Positions 8,897-17,812 are shown, counted from the stretch's first letter. The stretch is DNA of 64,000 nt from CAWBOY01 sp963790585 (GCA_963790585.1 CAWBOY010000005.1:62001-126000), one strand, 5' to 3'. The notes: generated from the letters alone by a model not told the origin. Numbers and translations: made by a program.

Positions 8897-10363
8897 CTAC
8901 TTTTTCTCGCTCGCCGGCATCGGCGAGAATTCTTTCAAAATCTTGCCCGTCGCTGGATCGACGAGGCGGACCATGCCGTCGAAGCCACCGATAGCTAACG
9001 TCTTATTGTCAGGACTAAAGGCGAGCGTAAAGACAGGCCCGACCTGTTTGTCCATCTTGGACACAACCTTGGCGTCTGCAGTCTGGAAAACCTGTACATC
9101 GCCCAGGCCATCAAGGCTGCTGCAGGCGGCGAATTGAGTACCGTCGCTATTAAAACAAACCGCGTTGATGCGGCCGGGCAACGCCGGATACTCACGGATC
9201 TTGTTGAAGTCATCGCCGATGACCCGTTTTTTCTCGCGGTGCATCTTATAGAGCTTCGGAGCGCCATCGGCGCCGCCGATCAGAATCTCTTCGTAGAATT
9301 TCTCGCTGGTGTCGACGCCCTTGTCCGCATATTTCACCTTGTCCTCTCTCTTAACAGGATTAAGCGCTACGGCTTGCAGGCCGCCCTTGAGAGCACCCGG
9401 CGTGATGCTCGTTATGTTGTCGATGAAGCGCTGCGTGGCCACTTCGGTAAGGCGGGTCGAGCGATCACGGCTGACGGAGACGAGAAATCGACCGTCCTTC
9501 GAGAAGACGGTGCCGAGAACCCAATCGGTGTGGGCTTTCTGATAGAGGACTTCATGTCCGGATTCCGCATCAATAGCACGCACGCTATTGTCCGGACAGC
9601 CGAAGGCGATCTTTTGACCATCGGGCGACCAGCTCACGCCGTAAAGAGTGTCAAACGTGACGGTTTGCGATAGCCGTAGTTTCTTGCGGGCCACGTCCCA
9701 AACTTGAATCTCGCCGAAGAGACCGGGCGTGCCGCCGGCCACCGCGAGCCATTTGCCGTCTGGCGAAAAGGCGAGCGACTGCACACGTTCGGACAGGCCG
9801 ACAAGCCGGGCGACTAATTCGCTACCGTCGGCCTTGTGCAACAGCACTTCATGGTAGCCCGCGACCGCCAGCAATGTGCCATCTTTCGAGTAGGCAAGCG
9901 AGGTGACCACCGGCGCTGCGGCATAATGCGGCGGATGCTCGGCATCGATCACTTGAGCGGAACTTGGCGGCGTATCGTCCTTCGCCCCTTCCTCGATCCA
10001 CTTGCGGACGAGTGCGATCTCTTTAGGGGCTAACGGCGGCTTGCCCTTGGGCATCTCGGCTTTGTCGTCTTTTTTCGGTGTAATCTGATTGAGGAGAGCG
10101 CTGTCTGCCGGTTTACCGGGAACGACCGGCGGTTTTTCGCCGTCTCCTGATTTCAGGAGATTTGCATAGCTGGTCATCACATAGCCGCCTTGTGGTCGGG
10201 CCGGCTGATGGCAGCCTTGACAGTTTTGCTGAAAGATCGGGCGGATGTCGCGGTGATAGCTAACGGGCCCCACAGGCGTCTTGGCCGGTTCGTCGGCAAG
10301 TGCGGTCGATCCGAAGAGAATGAAAACACAACTGGTAAGGACCAGGTATCGAACCACGGTCAT
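8897..10363 (-). CDS. Exported cytochrome c-domain / WD40-repeat protein
   Basis: The 488-residue product has a signal peptide (to about ALADEP). A planctomycete cytochrome domain follows, with heme motif CQGCHQPARPQGG near residue 45 and the typical end MPKGKPPLAPKEIALVRKWI, and then a seven-bladed WD40-type propeller. Blades carry the repeated SPDGKWLAVAGG and SPDNKTLAIGGFDG motifs. ATG 10363 is chosen over the upstream in-frame ATG because a GAGGTG site sits just before it and the signal peptide begins there. It heads a minus-strand unit with the PSD1 protein and ribokinase. Such PSCyt-WD40 proteins are presumed periplasmic heme proteins of unknown role. Confidence 0.87.
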   Translation of the reverse strand: MTVVRYLVLTSCVFILFGSTALADEPAKTPVGPVSYHRDIRPIFQQNCQGCHQPARPQGGYVMTSYANLLKSGDGEKPPVVPGKPADSALLNQITPKKDDKAEMPKGKPPLAPKEIALVRKWIEEGAKDDTPPSSAQVIDAEHPPHYAAAPVVTSLAYSKDGTLLAVAGYHEVLLHKADGSELVARLVGLSERVQSLAFSPDGKWLAVAGGTPGLFGEIQVWDVARKKLRLSQTVTFDTLYGVSWSPDGQKIAFGCPDNSVRAIDAESGHEVLYQKAHTDWVLGTVFSKDGRFLVSVSRDRSTRLTEVATQRFIDNITSITPGALKGGLQAVALNPVKREDKVKYADKGVDTSEKFYEEILIGGADGAPKLYKMHREKKRVIGDDFNKIREYPALPGRINAVCFNSDGTQFAACSSLDGLGDVQVFQTADAKVVSKMDKQVGPVFTLAFSPDNKTLAIGGFDGMVRLVDPATGKILKEFSPMPASEKK

Positions 10364-10438
10364 AGCGGACACCTCGCGGAGGATGATTCTGGAGGCGGCG
10401 GAGGCAGGAGGGCTGGTACTAGATCCTATTCTCACAAC

Positions 10439-10672
10439 TCAAAGCGCAGTATGCAAGCGGTTTTTCTTTATATCGCCCGATAGGTTTGAAACAAATTTCT
10501 CTACGAGCCAGCGCATTTCTTCATCGGTCACAAGAGGTAGATTTAAGGCGCTGATGTCATAATACGTGACAATAAGCGCTCAGCGCATCCCGCTTGTGTT
10601 CGGCCCAGCTCGTATAAACATCACTCCGATTTTCGCTGTGCGCTCTTGCCAGCGAGCACTTATCCTGAAATA
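10439..10672 (-). pseudogene. Decayed coding remnant of an unidentified protein
   Basis: The gap between the WD40-cytochrome gene and rplY is not random sequence on the minus strand. One frame reads QDKCSLARAHSENRSDVY and TSWAEHKRDALSAYCH (from about 10672 to 10570). After a one-base shift the next frame reads ISALNLPLVTDEEMRWLVEK to a TGA at 10439-10441. No start codon is present and the two parts need a frameshift, so this is a remnant or a badly broken short gene. I do not recognise the family. Confidence 0.35.
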
Positions 10673-10752
10673 ATACCGATTCTTACGAGCGCACCTTCAT
10701 GGGACACCCGAGGAAACTGGGTGTTCCTTTCGTTTTGCGGTGGGTGAGAAAC

Positions 10753-11400
10753 ATGGCCGATGCGGTGGAACTGAAGGCAACGAAGCGAGAGACAACCGGT
10801 GGCCGCGCCACCGAGAAGCTGCGCAAGCAGGGGCTCGTCCCGGCCATAATCTATGGCCATAAAGAGGCCACGGTCGCGGTAGCGCTCGAGTCGGAAGCCC
10901 TGCTCCACGCCATTCGCCACGGCGCTCGCGTCGTCGATCTCAAGAGCGATGGCGCCAGCGAGAAAGCCCTGATTTACGATCTCCAATGGGATCACCTGGG
11001 CAAGCATCTTCTCCATGTCGACTTCCGCCGCACGTCCCTCGACGAGCGCATTACCGTGAATGTGCCGATCGAATTGCGTGGCATCGCCCCAGGCGCCACC
11101 GGCGGCGGCGTTCTCGATCAGCCGTTGCATGTTCTCGAGGTGGAATGCCTCGCCGTCAACATCCCCGAACATATTCGCGTTAATATCAGCGAGCTGCAGT
11201 TGGGCGGCGTGATTCACGTCCGCGACCTCGTGCTGCCGAAAGACGTTTTGACCAAGCACGCGGCCGACGCGATTGTCGTGCAAGTGAAATCGCCGCAAGC
11301 CGAGCCAGAGCCGGGCGCTGGACCGTTGGGTGGGCCGGTTGAGCCGGAAATCGTGGGTCGTCGCGTCGCGGCCGAACCGGAAGAAGAAGCCAAGAAGTAA
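10753..11400 (+). CDS. rplY: 50S ribosomal protein L25/CTC form
   Basis: This 215-residue protein has the N-terminal 5S rRNA-binding L25 domain (residues 1-95, starting VELKATKRETTGGRATEKLR) and the C-terminal TL5/CTC beta domain (about 100-190, with VNVPIELRGIAPGATGGGVL), then an acidic-basic tail. ATG 10753 is chosen because it begins the conserved domain and has a GGTGAGAAA site upstream. It starts the housekeeping block rplY-pth-rpsF-ssb-rplI-dnaB, with pth only 28 bases downstream. Confidence 0.95.
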   Translation: MADAVELKATKRETTGGRATEKLRKQGLVPAIIYGHKEATVAVALESEALLHAIRHGARVVDLKSDGASEKALIYDLQWDHLGKHLLHVDFRRTSLDERITVNVPIELRGIAPGATGGGVLDQPLHVLEVECLAVNIPEHIRVNISELQLGGVIHVRDLVLPKDVLTKHAADAIVVQVKSPQAEPEPGAGPLGGPVEPEIVGRRVAAEPEEEAKK

Positions 11401-11428
11401 GCGCAAACAGGCGGAGCGTGGTCTTGCC

Positions 11429-12007
11429 ATGAAGGTCATCGTCGGGCTGGGTAATCCTGGGGCCAAGTATCAGGGCACCCGCCACAACGTTGGCTTCGAC
11501 GTGATCGATTATCTCGCCGCGAGCCCCCGGGCGGGACGATTTCAAGCGCGTTTTCAGGCGCAGGTGGCCGAGCTGCACGAGGATGTCGAGAAATTGCTCC
11601 TCGTGAAGCCGGAAACGTTCATGAACTTGAGCGGCCATAGTGTTCGGCATGTGCTGGACTTTTTTCACTTGCCGCTCACGGACCTGTTGGTGGTCGCCGA
11701 CGACATCAACCTGCCGCTCGGTAAGCTGCGAGCGCGGGGTAAGGGGACGCATGGCGGGCACAACGGCCTGCGCGACATCCAGAATCATCTGGGTACGACG
11801 GAGTACGCCCGATTGCGAATCGGTGTCGATGCTCCCCGCGAGGATGAGACGATTGACCATGTGCTCGGGCGGTTTCGGCCTGCCGAGCGCAAAGTAATCG
11901 AAGACGCGGTCGCCCGTTCGGCCCAGGCCGTGATGGTCTGGTCGCAACAGGGCGTCGAGGTGTGTATGAACCAGTTCAACGCCGACCCCACCGGGGCCGA
12001 CGGCTGA
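11429..12007 (+). CDS. pth: Peptidyl-tRNA hydrolase
   Basis: The 192-residue enzyme cleaves the ester bond of peptidyl-tRNAs released from stalled ribosomes. The family motifs are clear: KVIVGLGNPGAKYQGTRHNVGF at the N-terminus with the catalytic His, KPETFMNLSG, and GKLRARGKGTHGGHNGLRD with the conserved Gly-His-Asn segment. ATG 11429 begins the conserved fold; upstream in-frame codons overlap rplY and are not conserved. The gene lies between rplY and rpsF, the usual bacterial arrangement. Confidence 0.96.
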   Translation: MKVIVGLGNPGAKYQGTRHNVGFDVIDYLAASPRAGRFQARFQAQVAELHEDVEKLLLVKPETFMNLSGHSVRHVLDFFHLPLTDLLVVADDINLPLGKLRARGKGTHGGHNGLRDIQNHLGTTEYARLRIGVDAPREDETIDHVLGRFRPAERKVIEDAVARSAQAVMVWSQQGVEVCMNQFNADPTGADG

Positions 12008-12037
12008 TCTTTTCCCGAAACGACGAGCGAGTGAGCT

Positions 12038-12493
12038 ATGCCAGCGAGTGTTTACGAGTGCATGTTTTTGCTTGACACCAATAAGGTGGCCGGCGACGAA
12101 GCCGCCGCTGCACAGCAGCTGCATACGGTTTTTGAGAAGCACCAGGCCGAGATTTTAGCCAGCCGTCGCTGGGACGATCGCAAGCTTTGCTATCCGGTCA
12201 AGAGCCACAAGCGTGGACTTTATTATCTGATGTACTTCCGCACCGAAGGGAAGAACGTCGTCGAAATCGAGCGCGATTTTTCGCTCATCGAATCGATCTT
12301 GCGCCACATGGTCATCCACATCGATCCAAAGCTCGTCGATGACATGCTCGCGATGGCCCGCGATGAACACGCGGTGGCGCTGCAGACCGTCACCGATCAG
12401 CCCGACGACGATATTCTCGACGACGATCGCGGTCGTCGTGACGGCGGCGGCCGCGGTCGCAGCCGCGATCACGGGCCGGATGATAAGGACTAA
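12038..12493 (+). CDS. rpsF: 30S ribosomal protein S6
   Basis: The 151-residue product has the S6 ferredoxin-like fold at residues 1-100, recognisable from YECMFLLDTN, RKLCYPVKSHKRGLYYLMYF and RDFSLIESILRHMVIHIDP. A low-complexity Asp/Arg/Gly tail follows (DDDRGRRDGGGRGRSRDHG). It starts 30 bases after pth and is followed by a palindromic terminator-like repeat before ssb. Confidence 0.95.
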   Translation: MPASVYECMFLLDTNKVAGDEAAAAQQLHTVFEKHQAEILASRRWDDRKLCYPVKSHKRGLYYLMYFRTEGKNVVEIERDFSLIESILRHMVIHIDPKLVDDMLAMARDEHAVALQTVTDQPDDDILDDDRGRRDGGGRGRSRDHGPDDKD

Positions 12494-12510
12494 ACAGCTG
12501 AGTCTTCTGT

Positions 12511-12595
12511 CTTCAAGAGCCGGGACCGTCAGCGACCGGAGAGCATTTGAAAAAGTGTTATTTTCTCCGGTCGCTCACGCTCCCGGCTCTTGAAG
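12511..12595. repeat. Palindromic repeat / probable bidirectional terminator (family A, copy 1)
   Basis: Two 32-base arms, CTTCAAGAGCCGGGACCGTC... at 12511-12542 and its near-complement ending GGCTCTTGAAG at 12595, flank a 21-base AT-rich loop. The same family occurs as a full hairpin at 56204-56288 and as single arms at 17813-17838 and 62867-62901. It separates rpsF from ssb and may terminate or attenuate transcription. Confidence 0.75.
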
Positions 12596-12737
12596 GCGAA
12601 CTCTCCGCTCCAGGAATGCGCGAGCGGGAATCCTCCCAACCTTGCGTCACGACGCGAACGGATGTATAGTATTTGCCAGCACGCAGGCCGATTGTGCCCG
12701 TGCGTTTGAGACGCTGCATCGTGCAGGGAGACGGCCC

Positions 12738-13262
12738 ATGGCAAATTTGAACAAGGTAATGTTTATCGGCAGACTGACCCGAGACCCAGAACCAATCCCG
12801 ACCAAGAGTATGGCTGCCAAGGGGATGAAGTTCGGCTTCGCGGTCAACAATCGTAAAAAGGATCAGACATCGGGCCAATGGGTGGACGATCCCGTATTCG
12901 TGGACTGCGAAGTCTGGAACCGCGGCGACTTGGGCAAGCAAGCGGACCTTGTCCAGCAAAACTTGCGCAAGGGCTCGCAGGTCTTCATCGAAGGCCATTT
13001 GAAGATGGATCGCTGGCAGGACAAGACCGACGGCAGCAATCGCACAAAACTTGTTCTCGTCGTCGACAACTTCCAGTACCTCGAGCCGCGCGGCGATGGT
13101 GGCATGGGCGATGGCGGCGGCGCGCGGATGAGTCGTCCAGCCCCGCAACGCAACAATCAAGCTTATCCGCCCAACGGCGGCAGCTCGTTTGATTCAGGAC
13201 ACGAGGAAATGGATGCCCCAGCTGGGGCGGGCGGTCCGCAAGAGGATGAGATCCCGTTCTGA
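12738..13262 (+). CDS. ssb: Single-stranded DNA-binding protein
   Basis: The 174-residue protein begins MANLNKVMFIGRLTRDPE, the classical OB-fold SSB start, with VDCEVWNRGDLGKQADLVQQ and KGSQVFIEGHLKMDRWQDK continuing the fold to about residue 112. A Gly/Asn/Pro-rich linker leads to the acidic tip EDEIPF, which recruits replication and repair partners. ATG 12738 is preferred over upstream in-frame codons because of the conserved start and a GGGAG site at 12727-12731. It is part of the rpsF-ssb-rplI block. Confidence 0.96.
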   Translation: MANLNKVMFIGRLTRDPEPIPTKSMAAKGMKFGFAVNNRKKDQTSGQWVDDPVFVDCEVWNRGDLGKQADLVQQNLRKGSQVFIEGHLKMDRWQDKTDGSNRTKLVLVVDNFQYLEPRGDGGMGDGGGARMSRPAPQRNNQAYPPNGGSSFDSGHEEMDAPAGAGGPQEDEIPF

Positions 13263-13297
13263 GCGTAACGGGCCTAACCAGGAATTGAGTAGCAATC

Positions 13298-13822
13298 ATG
13301 CCGACGAAAACAGGCAAACCCTTGGTCAAGAAGCGCAACCAGGTTCCAAAGGGACCGCATGGCGGCATGCAGCTCGTGCTGACGGAAGACGTCACGCATC
13401 TGGGCAAGCAGGGCGATTTGGTCGAGGTCAAGTCGGGCTATGGCCGCAATTACCTCGTGCCACGCGGCATGGCCACGGTGCCGACGCCGCACAATTTGCG
13501 ACTGCTCGAACGCTATAAAATCCGGGTGAATCAGGCCCGCGAAGCTCGCATCGCCGATCTGAAAGCTCTCGCCGAACAGATCGCCAAGATGCCCGGCATC
13601 ACCATCGAAGCCAACGCCAACCCGGAAGGCCATCTTTATGGCTCAGTTGGCGCTGCTGAAATCTCCAAGGGCCTGCGCGGCAAGATGCTCAACATCGACG
13701 CCGAGATGGTTCGTATCGAAGGCTCGATCAAGGAAACCGGCGTCTACGCCGTGAAGCTCAACCTCGGCTTCGATATCGAGACCGAAGTCAAGGTCGCGGT
13801 TGTGCAGCCGCAGACGAAGTAA
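13298..13822 (+). CDS. rplI: 50S ribosomal protein L9
   Basis: The 174-residue product contains the L9 N-domain (MQLVLTEDVTHLGKQGDLVE, VKSGYGRNYLVPRGMA) from about residue 24, the long linking helix, and the C-domain (NPEGHLYGSVGAAEISKGLR). It carries an unusual 23-residue basic N-terminal extension (MPTKTGKPLVKKRNQVPKGP). The ATG before the N-domain (Met24) could instead be the true start, but the upstream ATG lies at a normal 35-base distance from ssb. A strong terminator hairpin follows. Confidence 0.94.
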   Translation: MPTKTGKPLVKKRNQVPKGPHGGMQLVLTEDVTHLGKQGDLVEVKSGYGRNYLVPRGMATVPTPHNLRLLERYKIRVNQAREARIADLKALAEQIAKMPGITIEANANPEGHLYGSVGAAEISKGLRGKMLNIDAEMVRIEGSIKETGVYAVKLNLGFDIETEVKVAVVQPQTK

Positions 13823-13860
13823 ATCGATCAGCCCGGAGCGCAAGCGACGGATCGTGGATG

Positions 13861-13926
13861 AACCCCGCGCTGGCGCTTGGGGCTGGTTTCAAATCACCAG
13901 CCCCAAGCGCCAGCGCGGGGTTTTTC
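13861..13926 (+). terminator. Perfect 27-bp hairpin with T run, terminator of the ribosomal block
   Basis: The arm at 13861-13887 (AACCCCGCGCTGGCGCTTGG and following) pairs perfectly with 13896-13922 across an 8-base loop, followed by TTTTT. This is an intrinsic-terminator architecture between rplI and dnaB. A related single arm is at 8855-8880, so the hairpin also belongs to a dispersed repeat family. Confidence 0.8.
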
Positions 13927-13963
13927 GCCGCACTAACCCCCCAAGGAATCGGGAGGTGATCTC

Positions 13964-15319
13964 ATGTCCGACGCACAAGCCCCAGACCGGATGCCCCAAA
14001 GCCGTGATGCCGAGCGGTCGGTCCTCGGCAGCATGTTGCGCGACAACAACGTCATTCATGATGTGACATTGATCGTTCGCGCCGACCACTTTTTCGAAGA
14101 CGCCCATCAGAAAATCTTTCAAGCGATCGTCACACTCTCGGAGCGCGGCGGCAAAGTCGACCTCGTAATCCTGGCCGAGGAGCTGATTCGGCGCAATCAC
14201 CTCGAAGATGTAGGCCGCTATCCGTATCTCGCCGAACTTTGGGAAGCCGCCCCGACGGCGGCCAATGCGGAGTATTACGCGCGCATCGTCCGCGACCGCG
14301 CCCTCGTTCGCATTCTGATCCACACCGGCACCGAAATCCTGCGCGACGCCTACGACCAGGTCATGCCGGTTGAGGAATTACTCGGCTCCGCCGAACGACG
14401 AGTGCTTTCGATAAATGAGCGCAACACGGTCGCCGAAACGGTGACGCTCGAGGACGCGATCCAGAACGCCTACGATCGGATCGATAAACGCTCAGCCGGC
14501 GAGGAGATGACGATCGGCGGCCTATCCACGGGCTTCACGGAGTTAGACGAGATCACGGCCGGGCTACATGATTCGGAGCTGGTTATCATCGCCGCTCGGC
14601 CGAGCGTCGGCAAGACGGCGTTTGCCCTAAATTTGGTCCGAAATGTCTGTTTGGACTATGGCCATCCCGCCTTCTTTGTCAGCCTCGAACAGTCGCGCAT
14701 TGAATTGGCCGAACGCTTGCTCTGCTGCCAGGCCCGAGTGAATAGCCATAAGCTCCGTAAAGGAAACATCGACGCCGACGAGATGTCGAAACTGATTCAA
14801 GCCGGCGGCGAGCTTCGGGGCGCCCAGCTGTTCATCGACGATTCGCCTAGCCAGACAATGCTGCGCATCGCCGCCAATTCACGGCGACTCAAACTCCGCC
14901 ACAAGATCAAGTTAGTCGTGATCGACTACCTCCAGCTCATCGAACCCGAGAATCGCCGCGACCCGCGCCAGGAGCAGGTCGCCCAGGTCAGCCGCCGTCT
15001 CAAATACCTGGCCAAGGAACTGCAAATCCCCGTCGTCGCCCTGGCCCAGGTCAATCGCTCGTCCGAGGAACGCCAGGACCATCGGCCCCGCCTGGCCGAC
15101 CTGCGTGAATCCGGCAGCATCGAGCAAGACGCCGATACTGTCATGCTTCTCCACCGCCCTGACCGAAACACGGAACCAGGCCTGACCGATTCGATCATCG
15201 AACTCATCATCGGCAAACAGCGCAACGGTCCGACTGGGGAATTGTCGCTGAAATACATTAAGCAATACATGCGCTTTGAGGATCACCAGGTGGGGACGCC
15301 GTTTGAGCGGGATTATTGA
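13964..15319 (+). CDS. dnaB: Replicative DNA helicase DnaB
   Basis: The 451-residue helicase has the N-terminal primase-binding domain (residues 10-110, from MPQSRDAERSVLGSMLRDN), the linker, and the RecA-type motor. The motor shows Walker A AARPSVGKTAFALN near residue 210, Walker B LVVIDYLQLIEP near residue 310, and the motif 4/arginine finger region RLADLRESGSIEQDADTVM. The ATG follows a near-perfect Shine-Dalgarno site (GGGAGGTGATCTC at about 13951-13963). No intein is present. Confidence 0.96.
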   Translation: MSDAQAPDRMPQSRDAERSVLGSMLRDNNVIHDVTLIVRADHFFEDAHQKIFQAIVTLSERGGKVDLVILAEELIRRNHLEDVGRYPYLAELWEAAPTAANAEYYARIVRDRALVRILIHTGTEILRDAYDQVMPVEELLGSAERRVLSINERNTVAETVTLEDAIQNAYDRIDKRSAGEEMTIGGLSTGFTELDEITAGLHDSELVIIAARPSVGKTAFALNLVRNVCLDYGHPAFFVSLEQSRIELAERLLCCQARVNSHKLRKGNIDADEMSKLIQAGGELRGAQLFIDDSPSQTMLRIAANSRRLKLRHKIKLVVIDYLQLIEPENRRDPRQEQVAQVSRRLKYLAKELQIPVVALAQVNRSSEERQDHRPRLADLRESGSIEQDADTVMLLHRPDRNTEPGLTDSIIELIIGKQRNGPTGELSLKYIKQYMRFEDHQVGTPFERDY

Positions 15320-15323
15320 GACC

Positions 15324-15704
15324 ATGACAGACCACAATGATTTCCTCGACGAACACCGCGAACTAACCCGTCGCTATTTCATGCGCCTCGGCCTGGCCAG
15401 CTCGGCGGCTCTCGGAGCTTCGCTCCAGATCATGGCGGCCGAGGACGACAAACCAAAGCCACCGGCGAAGCCCGACAAGGCCGGCGCGCGGCCGGATCCC
15501 TACTTCACCGCCCCCGAACATTTTCGAGACATATCGCGCGGCAGGCCGCTGCCGCATTCGCTGTCGGAGCAACAAAAACGCGAGGCCGGGCTCACCCGGG
15601 AGACCTGGAAACTGGAGGTCATTTCCGACCCGGATCAGCCTGCGCGCCGGGCAAGCCGTTCACAAAAGCAGATGGTACAGCGCTTGATTTCGAGTCGTTG
15701 CTAA
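15324..15704 (+). CDS. Molybdopterin-dependent oxidoreductase (sulfite oxidase-like), N-terminal fragment
   Basis: ATG 15324 lies 5 bases after the dnaB stop. Residues 10-35 form a twin-arginine-type signal (TRRYFMRLGLASSAALGASL), indicating folded export. The segment YFTAPEHFRDISRGRPLPHS begins the mature protein. After EVISDPDQPAR the frame is lost; restoring one base near 15650 gives GKPFTKADGTALDFESLLKL, continuous with the next fragment. The last 20 residues of this frame are therefore not real. Confidence 0.78.
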   Translation: MTDHNDFLDEHRELTRRYFMRLGLASSAALGASLQIMAAEDDKPKPPAKPDKAGARPDPYFTAPEHFRDISRGRPLPHSLSEQQKREAGLTRETWKLEVISDPDQPARRASRSQKQMVQRLISSRC

Positions 15705-16591
15705 AGCTCGGAGAAAAGAATGCCGTGCGATTTCCCAAGGTGATGACCTGCCTCAACCTTGGTTGTCCGCTCGGGATGGGATTATGGGAGGGCGTGCCGC
15801 TGCGCGACGTGGTATGGCTGACGCAGCCGCGCGATAATTTGCGGCGCGTCTTCTATTATGGCTTTCACAACAATGACCCCAAACAAATGTTTCGGAGTTC
15901 GTTGCCGATCGGCCGGGTGTTGGAAGACCCGTTCGACCTGCCGCCGGTGATTCTGTGCTACAAGCTGAATTGCAAATGGCTCGACGCCGAGCGCGGCGGG
16001 CCGGTGCGCATCGTCGTTCCGGAGGCCTACGGCTTCAAATCGATCAAATGGTTGACGCATATTGTACTGACAAATCTCGCCCATGCCAACGATACCTACG
16101 CCGACGAAAACAACGACGTCGATAGCCCACTCAAGACGTTTTCCGCATCGCTATCGGTGCCGACTGCGATCAAGGAGGGCGAGCCCATTCCCGTCTCGGG
16201 TTATGCTCAGGTTGGGATTTCCGGCCTCACAAAAGTGGAGGTATCGATCGAATCCAACGCAACTCCACGGCCGGTGGGCGACCCCTACTACACCAAGGCT
16301 CCTTGGGTCAAAGCGGACCTCTTGCCAGCCCCGAAGCATTGGGGTGCTTTGCCGGATGGGAAGATTCCAGCTAATACGCTCGGCTTTGACGAGACCGGCA
16401 AACCAAAGTCTTGGCCCATGCGTCTCACCAACGCTCATTGGGCGGCTGTGCTGCCCGGCCTGCTGGCGGGCGAATATACATTTCGCAGTCGAACTATCGA
16501 CGAGAAAGGCAACGCCCAGCCGATGCCGCGCCCATTCCGCAAATCGGGACACGCCTCGATCGAATCCATAGTGATCCGGGTGACAAAGTAA
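15698..16591 (+). CDS. Molybdopterin-dependent oxidoreductase (sulfite oxidase-like), catalytic fragment
   Basis: The fragment contains the oxidoreductase molybdopterin-binding domain. VMTCLNLGCPLGMGLWEGVP carries the candidate Mo-ligating Cys, GVPLRDVVWL is the typical next strand, and GGPVRIVVPEAYGFKSIKWL is the signature near the end of that domain. A C-terminal Mo-co dimerisation-like beta domain follows (AQVGISGLTKVEVSIESN, LLAGEYTFRSRTIDEKGNAQ). True coding begins at the frameshift near 15650. With the signal fragment the protein is about 420 residues, exported by Tat. Natural substrate unknown. Confidence 0.84.
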   Translation: MLKLGEKNAVRFPKVMTCLNLGCPLGMGLWEGVPLRDVVWLTQPRDNLRRVFYYGFHNNDPKQMFRSSLPIGRVLEDPFDLPPVILCYKLNCKWLDAERGGPVRIVVPEAYGFKSIKWLTHIVLTNLAHANDTYADENNDVDSPLKTFSASLSVPTAIKEGEPIPVSGYAQVGISGLTKVEVSIESNATPRPVGDPYYTKAPWVKADLLPAPKHWGALPDGKIPANTLGFDETGKPKSWPMRLTNAHWAAVLPGLLAGEYTFRSRTIDEKGNAQPMPRPFRKSGHASIESIVIRVTK

Positions 16592-16638
16592 TAGCTTGCG
16601 ATCCCGTGGCGGCGCCGAAAACTCAAGACCAGGCAAAT

Positions 16639-16947
16639 ATGGAACACCAAAAAACGCGCCTCGCCTTGAGCTACGCTCGCCTCTTCCTCGCTTCATGGCT
16701 GTTCATGGGCGGCATCGCGCTTCAGTTTGTCCCCTCCGCTGCCGCCGAGGCCCGCGACGCCCGCTGGCGCGAGCGCCAGTTACAACAAATCGCGCCCGAC
16801 CAGCGCGCCCAATGGATCGAGGAACGCGACGGGATCGATTCCAATACCCAGGCGTATCTGCGCTTATTCGGCGTCATCCTCGGCGGCTTCGGATTAGCGA
16901 TGGCCCTGCGGGAGACGGCGTACATGACGGGGAGATATAGTCGATAG
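16639..16947 (+). CDS. Small hypothetical membrane protein
   Basis: The 102-residue product has two predicted membrane segments: residues about 11-31 (ARLFLASWLFMGGIALQFVP) and about 75-92 (LRLFGVILGGFGLAMAL). An arginine-rich, charged loop lies between them. It starts 47 bases after the molybdopterin oxidoreductase on the same strand, so it may be a membrane anchor or electron-transfer partner. No heme or metal motif is visible. ATG 16639 is chosen because the upstream extension overlaps the previous gene and is not protein-like. Confidence 0.6.
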   Translation: MEHQKTRLALSYARLFLASWLFMGGIALQFVPSAAAEARDARWRERQLQQIAPDQRAQWIEERDGIDSNTQAYLRLFGVILGGFGLAMALRETAYMTGRYSR

Positions 16948-17015
16948 GGACGTTATGAACCGCGAACGAAGCAAGAGCTAATTTATCCGGAATCGTTCAG
17001 CAGATCGCCGTGAGA

Positions 17016-17777
17016 TTACATAGCCCTATCGGCTAGCCGCAGCTTCACCAGCAGATCATGCACCGCGGCACTTCCGTGCGGCGTATCGGGCAAATGGCTC
17101 TCGTTATAGGATTGCTCCAGGCGCGCTCGCAGGCGTTCGTATTCACTCCGATGAAACGCCAAGTCGGCTCCCAAGAGAAGTTCTTTTTCGGCACCTGTGA
17201 TCTTTCGCTCGATTAGATCCCCAATGTAAGGTAACTTCGCCGTCTCATTGAGCCGAACAAGGTTCGCCTCGATTGCGCCGGTCCGCATTAGGTGGATCCC
17301 CGTCAGCAGCACGCGATACACGTAGAGAAGCGGCTTCACGCGCGGCGGTTCCTCCTTCTCGAACAAGCGCCACTGCGTTTCGGCGAAGCCGAGGTAATGG
17401 TGAGCGTGATGCCGTGTCACGCACTTGCGGGCGATCTCGATTAGTTCGTCATGCGCCGGAGTCGTATGGACAATTAACGGCGAGAGAACCTGCTCAAGCA
17501 CGTAGCCATTCTTTTTCAGCAGAAGATTGAAGAATTTCTTGGCTTCGTGTGTGACCAAGTCAATTTCGAGACCGTCGTATATTCCAGATTTTTCGATTGT
17601 CTCCGGGCCAATCTGGAGACCCACCACGTCCTTCAACGGCAATAGATGGACGCCACGCAGATCGAAATCGGAATCGGGCGATGGAAAACCATACAGGTGT
17701 GCGCCGCTAATCGTGGCGAAGACCAATGGCTGTGGATGTTGGCTTATCTGTTTCTTGAGGAGAGGCATCTGATTCAT
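17016..17777 (-). CDS. RlaP-family nucleotidyltransferase (polymerase-beta superfamily), copy 1
   Basis: The 253-residue protein carries the nucleotidyltransferase signature SGAHLYGFPSPDSDFDLRG at residues 26-44, with the SDxD metal-binding pair. Two further conserved patches follow: the EIDLVTHEAKKFFNLLLKKNGYVLE helix region and a helical C-terminus with YRVLLTGIHLMRTG. This matches the COG3541/PF10127 group named for RNA repair pathways (RlaP). The Met at 17777 is chosen over the 17795 codon because conserved sequence begins there. It is the last gene of the minus-strand operon with a second RlaP, DUF4291, Thg1 and kinase. It is predicted to transfer a nucleotide to an RNA end, but the substrate is unproven. 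Confidence 0.82.
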   Translation of the reverse strand: MNQMPLLKKQISQHPQPLVFATISGAHLYGFPSPDSDFDLRGVHLLPLKDVVGLQIGPETIEKSGIYDGLEIDLVTHEAKKFFNLLLKKNGYVLEQVLSPLIVHTTPAHDELIEIARKCVTRHHAHHYLGFAETQWRLFEKEEPPRVKPLLYVYRVLLTGIHLMRTGAIEANLVRLNETAKLPYIGDLIERKITGAEKELLLGADLAFHRSEYERLRARLEQSYNESHLPDTPHGSAAVHDLLVKLRLADRAM

Positions 17778-17812
17778 AGCATCGCTCCGACACAATTCGA
17801 CGGTGATTTTCA

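Noticed and set aside
12038..12493. A minus-strand frame with Ala/Val/Thr runs over rpsF
   Set aside because: It mirrors the Asp/Arg/Gly-rich S6 tail; S6 motifs on the plus strand are unambiguous.
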